This document shows positions 22,148-32,519 of a DNA stretch of 64,000 nt, piece after piece. The position numbers and the translations under genes are program-made. Origin of the DNA: Peronospora farinosa (taxonomy: Eukaryota > Oomycota > Peronosporomycetes > Peronosporales > Peronosporaceae). Within the stretch, counting starts at the first letter, position 1, and each line of letters starts with the position of its first letter. The stretch covers positions 1 to 64,000 of the forward strand of contig CANTFK010000289.1 in NCBI GenBank assembly GCA_947646735.1. The letters are read 5' to 3'. Under the pieces are notes generated by a model. That model made no database searches, was not told where the DNA came from, and saw only the letters and a program-made list of their open reading frames with translations.

Positions 22148-24141
22148 ATGAAGGTTTTTGCTGCAATGACAGCGACAATGACCGCGCTCTTTGGAGCGAC
22201 GCTGGCCGCGAACATTGACAATGGGTTCACACAAGACGGAGCCACTACTTACTGCATGGCCGAGAAAGGTTCGGTGGGTGCGTTCATCTTTGACTCGTTA
22301 GAGGTCAGCAGTGTTGGCCGCTGCCCCGTGAGTGTCACGCTTACGCTCACGGACTCAAAGTTTCAGGTGAACGACCCTATTACAGTCAAGTGGACGGCCA
22401 CAACGAACCAGGGCCTGGCCGACTCCATCTTTCCTGACGCTATTGATCCGGGCACGCAACTGCCACGTCCTGTGACAATCTCTAAGTTGTCCGTCTGCAC
22501 GGCTGGAACAAATTGCGCCACAAACGTTGCCGGAACGCCTACGGGAGCTGACGGAACGAGCACTGGAGACTTTGTTCCAGGCGGTACGAAGGCACTGGAG
22601 ACTAACACGTTTAGCCTGGCCACAGCTGGTGACTACATTATTGTGGGCCTCGTGGCGTTGCCTGGCAACGGCAGTCTCGGTGTTGCAGCGCACGAGTACA
22701 TTGTTTTCAAAAAGATTAGTGTCGTGTCAGCGGACACTACCACTACGACGCCCACATCAGGTAGCGTTGAACTTTTGATTTAAGGGGCTTGAATTGGACC
22801 ACATTGTTGACCATAGCTCGGCCTGCAACATCTGAAACGCCGCTAACACTGGCGCCCTTGTCTTCCATAGGTTCTTTGAGCGCAGCCTCATCGCCCAGCA
22901 GCTCCAAGGAAGCGACGACGACCAAGTCCGGTTCTGAATACATCCCTGACAGTGCTGCGGAGCAGCGAGTAAAGCCAAACGTGGTGTCTGATTCCTCGAC
23001 GAAGAAGACGACCACTCCTGATGATAAGCCCAAGCAGACAGAGGAAGACATGTTGGACTCGATTAAGCCAGCCTCAACCTCTACGGGCAGCGACGGCATC
23101 GGTGGAAAAGGCGTCGCTATCATCGCTGCAGTGGTGGGTTGCTGTATCGTGGGTATTGTCGGCTTCATCTTCGTGATGCGTCGTCGTAAGCAAGAGAGTA
23201 CGGACGCTAACAAGGCTCTGGGCACGAACTCTTCATCCCTGGCTAGCGATATGGACGATAGCATCCCGAGCAGCAACAACGGCGGCAAGATTGATTTCAC
23301 GTACATTGCCAACATTACGGCTCGAAATAACGATATGAATAGAGCGGATGACATGATGAGCGAGGAATCATCAACGGCCATCATGTCCTCAGCCGCGCGT
23401 GGGTCGGAGTTTATCTCAAGCAATGGTAGCTCCTTGCATTCCCTCCCCAAGAGCAGCCTGGATACCGATGAGTACCCCGACAATGCTAGCTACGGTGTCG
23501 CAGGTTCCGCAGGACAGCCAAACAAAGCTAAAACGGATGCCTACCGCACGGGCAACATCTCCGTGCTTTTACCGTCTGCCAGCGACACTCAGACGTCCAT
23601 GTCCAATTTTGGTGACTCGATCGTGTCGGAAAGACAGAAACAGTACCTGAAGTCTGGCGACTTAAACAACTCGGTGTCATCTCTCATGGATTCTCGTCTA
23701 GACTCGGTGGAGCAGGCTGAGTTGAAGACCCTCGGATTTGGCGGCATTGCTGGACTCAGCGCGGTGAGCGGGTTATCGGAAGATGACACGTCCCACTTCG
23801 AGGGTATGAGTGAGCACCACTCGGATCACGATTTCTCAATGTCGTCCCGCCCTTCGGAAGACTCTCGTGCTACGGTAGAATCGCGATTTACTGCTGGTTA
23901 CCGTGCAACGGAAGACTCGCGTGTTAGCGAGGATTTTCAAGCTGTGGACTTCTCGGAAGCGATGCACGAATCGCGACTACAGAGTGGGTTGTCGAATGCG
24001 GATTCGTATGGTTTCCGAGAATCGCGTTCAAGTGTCGACTCGTACACCTCTGGCTTGTCTTCTTACAGCCGTGAAGGCTCACGTATTAGCGGTTTCAGCG
24101 TTGATTCGAGCTTGGACAGCCCAATCGGCTCTAGCAAGTAA
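22148..24141 (+). CDS. Secreted/single-TM protein with Ser-rich cytosolic tail
   Basis: Two exons, 22148-22760 and 22817-24141, give 1938 bases (645 aa). Without splicing, the first ORF ends 23 bases after the donor. Residues 1-20 (MKVFAAMTATMTALFGATLA) are a signal peptide. The ectodomain contains CPVSVTLTLTDSKFQVNDPI and VKWTATTNQG, a pattern like fungal Kre9/Knh1 or Ser-Thr-rich cell-surface domains, and a Thr/Ser-rich stalk. A TM helix (GVAIIAAVVGCCIVGIVGFI) is followed by RRRK, so topology is type I. The cytosolic tail of about 300 residues is Ser-rich with spaced E/D-S-R units (SEDSRATVESR, ATEDSRVSEDF, FRESRSSVDS), possibly phosphorylation sites. Function unknown; a wall or surface sensor is a guess. 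Confidence 0.8.
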
Positions 24142-24424
24142 TAAACAACGTACTTGTTATTTGCATTTAGTTTCTCGCAGCTAGGAAAGTTCAATCAAGG
24201 GTAAGTGAGTTTTGTGTTTTTGCTTCCGTGTCTTCAGTCCTCGCTGTGAGTTGTACTGTGGTGTGTCAACGCAGTTTCTTCTTGCTTGCGAGAGCATACC
24301 GGGGCAATCACGGGCTTCATACGTCAACATCTTGCATATACTAGTAGTACCTTTGCACTAGTGAATAGAGCTGGCAAAAACAACTTTTTGATTAGCTAGA
24401 ACCACAACCTTCTATACACCTGTT

Positions 24425-25526
24425 TTAGATCAGCTTGTGCTCCTTGGCCAGCTTCGTAAGGTTCTCAATGGTCGAGGGCTCGCACTCTACCAAAGGGGCG
24501 CGCACAGCAGGTGAACACTTGCCCATGAGCTGCAGCACCTTCTTAATAGGCTGCGGGTTGGCCTCACTAAAAAGCGACTTGACCAGAAAGATCTGTTCGG
24601 ACAGCAAAATGAGTTTAGCTGTATGCAATCAGCAGAGCTGCATGTAGCAGCTATGCAGTTCAACGTACGTTCTCCAGTGCAGCCTTGCGAGCAGCATCAT
24701 AGTCGCCCTTCAGCATCGAATCCGTGACGGCTAAAACCTTCTTGGGGGCTGTTTAACAATTATCAGTCGAAACGATTCCAACAGCAAATAACTTCCAGAA
24801 CTATTGCTACTCACCTGCATTGGAGAGCACACTAATAACACCCGTGGCACCCATGGCCATAAGCGGAAGCGTCAAATTGTCGTCGCCGGACAGGATGGTG
24901 ATGTCACATAAGGCGGCGATCTCCATCGCCTGGTCAAGCGAGCCTGTGGACTCCTTAATGGCCACAATGTTGGGCAACTTGTAGAGCTCAGCAATAGTCT
25001 CGGGCGACAAATTGACGTTGGTCCGGCCGGGGATGTTGTACACCACTACTGGCAGGCCTACCTCGGCTACAGCCTTAAAGTGGGCGAACAGACCTTTTTG
25101 CGTGGGCTTGTTGTAGTACGGACAAACCACCAGACAGGCGTCAGCGCCTGCCTTCTTAGCTGCGCGCGTAAGACGCAGCGCCTCGGCCGTATTGTTGGAA
25201 CCCGTACCAGCGACTACTGGCACGCGGCCGTTGGCCGTAGCTACCACCTCGGCGATCACACGATCGTGCTCCTCGTGTGTGACCGTGGGACACTCACCCG
25301 TCGTGCCCATCTGTAACAGTCATTACCGTATCTCGCCGTTAGTTAGTGTCAGCACCAGTCCCTTACTTCGGAATGCGCCACTTCACGCACCGGCACGAGG
25401 CCGTTAATGCCCTCCTGAATCTGCCATTCCACTAGTTCGCGCAGCGTGGCGTAGTCCACGGCACTGCCGTCTTCCGTAAAGGGCGTCACGAGCGCCGTGA
25501 AAGTTCCTTGCAGTTTCAGAGTCATG
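24425..25526 (-). CDS. dapA: 4-hydroxy-tetrahydrodipicolinate synthase (DHDPS), frameshifted near start
   Basis: Exons on the minus strand: 25526-25391, 25310-24815, 24748-24669, 24592-24425. Exon 2 carries [14 protein letters not shown] (pyruvate-site TTGE region), the catalytic Tyr region [33 protein letters not shown], the Schiff-base lysine in [10 protein letters not shown], and [20 protein letters not shown]. Exon 4 holds [24 protein letters not shown] condenses pyruvate and aspartate semialdehyde in the DAP lysine pathway, which oomycetes use. Exon 1 should begin [16 protein letters not shown], but a run of four T (minus strand, 25500-25503) puts the ATG one base out of frame with the rest. 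This is either a sequencing error, an unrecognised first exon, or an inactivated gene. Confidence 0.85.
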
Positions 25527-26075
25527 ATCTGATTCGCGAGGAGGTCTTGACGGTCAATTAAAAATGTGTGGCTGCTCGAATGGTTGCGCTGAGCTGTTGG
25601 TGCGTGGATACATGCTACTTTATCGAGGTATCATGTACTGTTCAATGCGCAAAAGTTTACATTACCATCCGGACTACCCGTATTTTTTGCTGAAAACGGG
25701 AGGTTAGGTGACACAAAAAACGCCACGATTTTCAACTGTGACGCTACCGGTTGAGAGTGAACTACAGTAGTAAAAAGTTTAGAAAATAGCGTGATACAAT
25801 TAGAGTGGTTATTTTTAGAAATGAAGTACAGTACCTACCTTTTTTTTATTTTGACGTAATTTGAAACGTTTGAATGGCGCGCGAATAGTAGGCGCACAAA
25901 ATACATCTTACAAATGCCAAGTGTAGCAGAGTGATGGTCTGGCCGACACCCCGACCCCTCATCCGAGCCCGCACTCGAACTGCAAGCTGCATACAGAAAT
26001 CAAGTGTAGCGCAAGACGAACGCGACAGGCAGCGCGGACAATCAGGACAACGGCAATCAGCACAGGAAGCAAGCG
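25527..26075. other. Divergent intergenic region
   Basis: 549 bases between the start codons of dapA (-) and the BUB1-type gene (+), so it holds both promoters. A/T-rich in the middle. No motif could be assigned with confidence. Confidence 0.4.
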
Positions 26076-29000
26076 ATGCCAGAGCCGACAATGCCCACGA
26101 TGGTGTCCTCTTCGCGAGACACGACAAGCTCGAGCCGGAAGCGCAAAGCAGACACCTTTGAATGGGAGTCGTCCAAGGAGAACGTGATGCCACTCAAGCG
26201 TGGCCGTAATGTGGCTGACTTGAACAAGGCCTTGCGCGCACACGACTCGTTTCATACCAAGCTTCGACTGGAGGATGAGGTGAAAGCCAAGGAGTGCGCC
26301 ATTGCGGCCTACGACGGAGACGATCCACTCGCCAACTGGCTCGAGTACGTGCGGTGGCTGGAAGTCAAGATGCCTGAGGATACGCGGAAAAAGTTCAAAG
26401 TGCTGGAGAAATGTACGCGAAAACTCAAGGACAATCCACGATACAAGAACGACTCGAGATACGTCCGTCTCTGGATCCAATACGTAAGTGCTACCCGATG
26501 ATCTCATAGACTGTTTGTGATAATGTTAAAGTGGAAGTTTGTGTTTAATTAGGCGGACTTGGTGTCCAATCCGAAAGACATTTTCAAGTATCTGTATCAG
26601 AACAAAATCGGTGAGCGCGTCTCATTGTTCTACATCGGATGGGCCTACGTGCTCGAGACAATGGCCAACTACCCACAAGCACACAAGATTTATTTAAAAG
26701 CCAGCCAAAAGTACGTTTTGTATCGACCTACTTTCGTGAGACACAAGATGGTATTAATGTATGCTTTTTGCTACGACAGGAATGCAGAGCCACAGGATCT
26801 ATTGGAAAGGAAATACAAGGAATTTCAGCGGCGCATGAGCCGTCAGTGGTTGAGAATGACCGAAGAGACTGGAACCGGCGACATTGACGAGGTAACTCAC
26901 CGCCGTGCTCTCGAAAGTTTATCGACATATGGAATGCTAGAACTGAACGATGCACAGCGCCAACAGCTACACCAGCATCGAGCGTCTGCCCGGGCTCAAC
27001 GTGTTCAGAAAGCGAGTGCACACAAACCGGTATTTATTATCTACGAGGATCCTGTAGTACGCTCTATCGATCCTTTTGGTGGTAACAGTGGTTGGAAAAA
27101 GCTCGGCACTATGCAGCAACAGGACAAAGAAAACGAGCTGGCACCCAGTGCGTGGAATTCACCTGCTGCACCCAGTGCGTGGAATCCATCGGCTGCTCCC
27201 AGTGCGGTTGAGGCTGTTCATCATCCTGAGCGTCTACCGTTGTCCACATCGAGAAGCCATCCAGATTCCAGCCCACTTCAGGTCTTCGTGGATGATGAAT
27301 TTTCTGTGCCTCAAAACAAATTAAAGCGACGAACACCTCTGACACATCGTTCTCAAACACTGCGACAGCGCGTGGAGGGAGTAGCTACTGAAGAAGAAAT
27401 GCTTGCGCAGGAACCATTGAAGAACTTCACGACTAGCGACAAGACGCCACGTGTGCAGAATCAAGAAGCGACAAGCAGGTTGGAAAAACCCTGCTATGAT
27501 GTTAGACTGACCACATCCAGGACTGGTGAAGCCATTTCTTTTGAAGAAATCCGAGCACGTGTGTACAAGCACGCATACAATCGACGTGATCGGATTGGTC
27601 AGCGGGCACTGCAAATTGTGTCGCGCAATGTAGACTCTGCATCCAATGTAGTTGCGTCTTCGTCAGCAGCAACCACGTCAGCGATTGTTTCGATAGCTTC
27701 TCTGCGTTCATCGCAAAAAGCAGCCACCATGCGGCCAATTTCTCGCGATGTAAAGCTTGCTGAGCGAGAACCAGCATTACCGCTGGTATCTGGAGCAGCA
27801 ATGCCAAGCGAGCGAACTGTAGTGCACAACGGTGATCAAGAAGACATGACTATTAACACTCGTGTTGCATTAGAGGATATCAACAGCATGTTTTGCAGTC
27901 CACCAAGACTGCGAAAGGCTACTGTTTGGGAAGACAAGGAAGAGGATCCCGTCGAACGGAAACTTCACTTCAGTGTGTTCGATGACTCGGTTGATAGCAC
28001 AGCGATAAGTGCGCAGGATCAATCGCTGGGACAAGATCCGAACGATTCTGTTCCAGCACAGACATTTCAGGTTTTCACCGATGATGTCCCTGAGGAGCCA
28101 CGGACAGGAAAAAAGGCTTTGGGTCAAAAGAGGAAGCCCCTCGCGGCCAGAGATGACCTGGTGAGAAGTGGACGTCTAACGAACAAAGATGCTCTCATGC
28201 AAGCAGAGAAGGAAGCCACAGCGAAGGAATCTCCTGGAAGGTAGAGAGGTCATTGCTTCTCGTCTACGTTTTCTTGTGATTTTATTATATTAGAAGAAGC
28301 TGCTATAGTTCGACTCTGCTCATTGAACAGCGTATGTCGTAGCCGCTGGATTCAAGGTGCCACCAAGAACGTAGCGCGAGAGGGACCGTTGAGGTATAGC
28401 TACTGCTTACGTAGTTGGCCGTCTAATTTACCTTCATCAATGATACGATGTATGCACTATACTAACCGTGGTGACGCCAAGAAATAGTACTCGCACCGAT
28501 TTGAGACCGCGAAACTTGGATCCGTATACTTACGAAAACCGCCAAGCTCTGATCCTTGATCAACGGGTTGACTGGTACTTGTGTTCGAGACCTGATGCCG
28601 TTAAACTGTATTCACAAAAGCTGCCCCGACTCCCGTGCAATAATCCGGCCAAGCGGAAGCTACGAAAACCGGTTATCTTCAAGGCCAGCCCAACACTAAC
28701 ACTTCAGCTAGTCGGAGTGCTAGGTTCAGGCTCATTTGCATATGTATTCTCAGCAAACATTGTTGACACGGCCAGCTGCGTCACTTGCAGCAAGGCTGTT
28801 AAGGTAAGAGCTCTTCGAGTGCGACTTTTGCTTGCGACACATCTTTAATTGAATTGCTGCTTAGTTTGAAAAGAAACGCCAGAACTTAGCTTGGGAATTC
28901 TACGTTACGAACAAGATCATACAGATATTGAGGGATGAGAACAAGCTTCTTCCGGATGAGAAAATCCCTGTGCCAACATTTAGCGGACTCCATCTGTTCT

Positions 29001-29899
29001 CGGTTCGTAAAACTCAAACTTATAATCTAACATTGTGCTCTGCTCTAACACCTCTCGACAGAATGGAGCTTTCCTCCTTATGGATAAGGGCCACATTGGC
29101 ACGTTGTACGATGTCCTCAATTGCTACAAACAGGTTTGGCACTTCCATTGTTTTAATGCATGCTGAAACTTACAACTGTGAACACCTTGCAGTCAGGCAT
29201 CAACTTTCCCGAAGTACTAGCTGCATATTACAGTATTAAGATGCTACGTTGCATCGAGCTGGTCCACAGTGCAAAAGTCCTCCACGGCGACATCAAACCG
29301 GACAATTGGCTGATGATACCAGGAAATCCTCCGTCGGAGTTGTGTACAAAACTTCAAGGGCGACACGAGGATAAGAATTTCGACGCTGGTGATCTCTACT
29401 TAATCGACTATGGGAGGTCTATCGATCTCAGTCTTTACCCGGATGGAACAGACTTCACCGGCAATTGCCACGTAAAAGGCTTTCAATGCGTCGAAATGTT
29501 AACGCAGCGCCCGTGGACATATCAAGTCGACACGTTTGCCTTTTGCGGAACGATGCACTGCATGCTTTTTGGAGACTATATGGAAGTCAAGCCACAGTGC
29601 GACTCTAAGGGCACAACGCGTTGGGAGATCGTCAGGCCATTTAAACGTTACTGGCAGGTCAACATGTGGAAGTACCTTTTTCACGTGTTGCTGAATGTAA
29701 GCAGTTGTACGGAGCAGCCTTCTTTGTCCAACCTTCGAAGGCGCTTGGAAGATTACTTCGTGTCCGATACAAGCCGTCAACAAGTACGCTTTTCCGCCAC
29801 TATTCAACCCCAGGTTGACTAACGCTTAGTCTTTTGCTATAGGAACTCATGAAACAGCTAGGTCGACAAGACAGGTTTCTCAGAAAGTCAACCGTTTAG
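26076..29899 (+). CDS. MadBub/BUB1-type spindle checkpoint kinase
   Basis: Eight exons: 26076-26483, 26553-26710, 26780-28240, 28488-28803, 28865-29002, 29062-29133, 29193-29783, 29843-29899. They total 3201 bases (1066 aa), all in frame. Intron 3 (249 bases) has a CTAAC branch-point-like site 20-30 bases before its acceptor. A KEN box (SKENVMPLKRGR, KEN at 34-36) precedes a BUB1/BUBR1 TPR domain (DPLANWLEYVRWLE to LFYIGWAYVLETMANY). Near residue 440, ISFEEIRARVY resembles a GLEBS BUB3-binding motif. The C-terminal kinase has GSGSFAYVF, AVK, HGDIKPDN and LIDYGRS, so it looks catalytically competent, with the HGD form typical of BUB1. It acts at kinetochores to hold anaphase. It joins the Mad3 KEN function and the Bub1 kinase in one protein. 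Confidence 0.92.
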
Positions 29900-30328
29900 A
29901 ACAGTGCCGCAAGATTACACAGCCATACTTCGACTTACGTACGTACACGCAGTTCAACCACGTAAATTACTTGTCTTAGATGAAGCAAACAAGCGGTGTC
30001 AACTCAGCTCAGGCCATTCCCGCTAGGGGCACCTAACCTGGTCACACACGCTGGAGAAAACGCTTTCGCTTCTTCACCAGCCCCATGACTGGAAACGTGA
30101 GAATAATGCTGTCGCTGGATTTAGTTATCCTCGTATTAACCGACACAAGCAAGATAACACCGTGATCAGCAAGCAAAGTCAATCCTATGTATTCCACGGG
30201 TTAGTGTTGTCGGTATTGGCTTGTAGCATTTCCGTCTTCACACGGGGGGGGGGGGCGTACCTGGTGCTCTTTGTCTTCTTCGCTTGATCGCTGAGTATCA
30301 CCACTACATGCCAGTTACTTCGTCTGTG
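29900..30328. other. Intergenic spacer with poly-G run
   Basis: Convergent 3' regions of the checkpoint kinase and SF1. A run of 12-13 G occurs near 30245-30257. No gene is supported. Confidence 0.5.
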
Positions 30329-32304
30329 TTACTGCGGTGGATTGCTGTATGACGGAAATTGATGTGCCCCATTAGCTCCAGGAGCACCAGCACTAGCATC
30401 AGCACCACCCGAAGGAGGCCCATATTGTCCATACGCCTGGTAATCTGGACCCTGGGCATTCTGATTCCATGACCCGTAATACGAATTGTACCCACCATTC
30501 CACCCTTGCTGTCCCCAGTCTTGGCCTTGCGCTTGGTAGTCATATCCACCAGGTGCAACCGGGGGCGGAAAAGCCGTAGCTGGAGTAGAGCCCAAAACAA
30601 CCGCACCAGGTGCCTGCATACTTAGGGTGCTTGCAGTACCCGGTGCACCAACAGATTGCTGCATCATCCATGGCTGCGCCGATACGCTCGAAGACGTCTT
30701 CGCTGGTTGTAACCATGGTGCTGAGGCAGCCTGAGGTGTCGCTGTCTCTGAAACCTTCGCTTTTACCGCTGTCGAAATAATAGGTGCTTCACCTAGCTGC
30801 TGCATGAAATGCTGATATTCTTCATCGATGGCAGCATTCTCCTCAGCAGACTTTTTCTGAGTGCAATCGCGGGTCGGGTGACTAGAGTCTCCACAGATAG
30901 CACACTTGACATTAACAGCTTTGAAGGTACCTGTAGTTCACAGAAGGAGTCCACAAAGTTAATAATCCTGACCCAAAAACACACTTTCCTCCTACAAAAG
31001 CTTTTAGCATCACACGACACGTACGGTGGGCATCTCGGTTGGGGCACTCCCACTGTCGATGGCCTTTTTCGCCACAAATGTGGCAGTCGTCATCACCTCG
31101 AAGTGTACCGTTGATAAGCGCCAACTCACGCAGTTGCTTCTGTTTGTGTGAGTTTTTTGTATCGTCCACCGGTACTAACAAACTCTGCACTTCCTTTGCT
31201 GCTCTGTCTAGATCCTCATCACGATCACCTGTGATCAGCACGTGCAGTTCGTCGTTCTCGTCGCCGTTTACCTTCTTTCCCTTGCTGCCTTCCTTTACAG
31301 AACCCTTACCACGAATAGCAATCTTGCAGTTCGTTTCTCGCTCCATTCGTTTCTGCGTGTTGCCACGCGGTCCAATAATCAGACCGATGAAGTTGTACGA
31401 GGGAAAATCATGGATGGGAATGTAGATCTTGCGATTCAGCTTCTGACGCGTGTAGTCTGCAGGTGGTCGGAACAGCGGATTGACCTTCACCAGCTGATCA
31501 ATCGTCTCGCGCCGACGCTTCTCCAACGCAGCCTTCATACGCACTTCACGTGTATTTGTACGCTTTCCGTTCAAGTCATACTGTGGTGGAGGTGAAGGAG
31601 ATCTGTTCGGATCCTTCTCAATCATTGCAGCATCCATTACCACTGTCTTTAGCTTCTGGTTAATGTTCTCCAGCTGTGCTCGCAAAACCACAGTCTCTTG
31701 CTGCTTCTGACCGAGTAGACCAGCTACTCCCGAGGAAGCGCTAGATGCAGGAGCCCAACGGGATTTTTTCCTCTTCTTTTCTGCGTTGCCGTCCGCTGTA
31801 GCCTCCACCGGGTCCCCCCACCGACTTTTGCGTCGCTTCTTGGGCTGCTCAGCTGTCTCGGGATCATCTCCAGTAGCTTCTTCCTTCTGCTTCTCCTTGT
31901 CTACTATCTCTTCTGCATTCTCCACATCGTCTCCGTGCTCTGTAAACTTGATGTAAGCCTTCAGTACTTCACGGTACGGTTCCCACGTCTTAAGCTCTTG
32001 CCAGAACAGCGGAAATACTCCGTACTTGGCCTATTATTGCCACCAGAAATTACAATATTCACATTAATTATAACACTATTGTCAATATTCCGCTTTACTT
32101 TATCACAAAACAGCGCACCTCAAGCTGTGGCCTCTGTCTGAACCACTGCTTCATGGGATGGTGATAAATCTTCATCATAGCCTCCTTTTCCTGCTGTTCT
32201 TCATAGTGATACTCATCCTTTGGCTTGGCCTCCGTCTGCTGTGTATTATCACCGTCAACAGTCGCCATAAAAGCTGCAAAACCGCCGGCATTATCGTCCG
32301 CCAT
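30329..32304 (-). CDS. Splicing factor 1 / branchpoint-binding protein
   Basis: Three exons, 32304-32119, 32030-31025, 30930-30329; 1794 bases (597 aa), in frame. Two KSRW motifs ([10 protein letters not shown], then [10 protein letters not shown]) are U2AF-ligand motifs. The KH-QUA2 domain begins [20 protein letters not shown] with the GPRG loop and binds the intron branch site. Two CCHC zinc knuckles follow ([14 protein letters not shown] and [14 protein letters not shown]). The second is split from the first by intron 2, whose GTACGT donor and CAG|GTACC acceptor restore the reading. The C-terminus is Pro/Gly/Tyr/Gln-rich. A 100-residue N-terminal extension ([32 protein letters not shown]) precedes the U2AF motif and is unlike yeast or animal SF1. 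The start is 215 bases from GCN1. Confidence 0.93.
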
Positions 32305-32519
32305 CGTCAAGAATGAGCTTCTGCTTGGTTGCCACAGTCTACAGTATGTGTGGTGGATGCACCAATTAGTATACAAATCGTACATAGCATCGACAAAATA
32401 CCGTATCATTAGACTCCCTTTTTAAGAGCAGTCATGGATTGGAAAAGTATACACGTGTTACTTCACACCATCAAAAAGTATCCGTTGGTGCTCCCGCTTT
32501 GAACTCAATACACAGCGTC

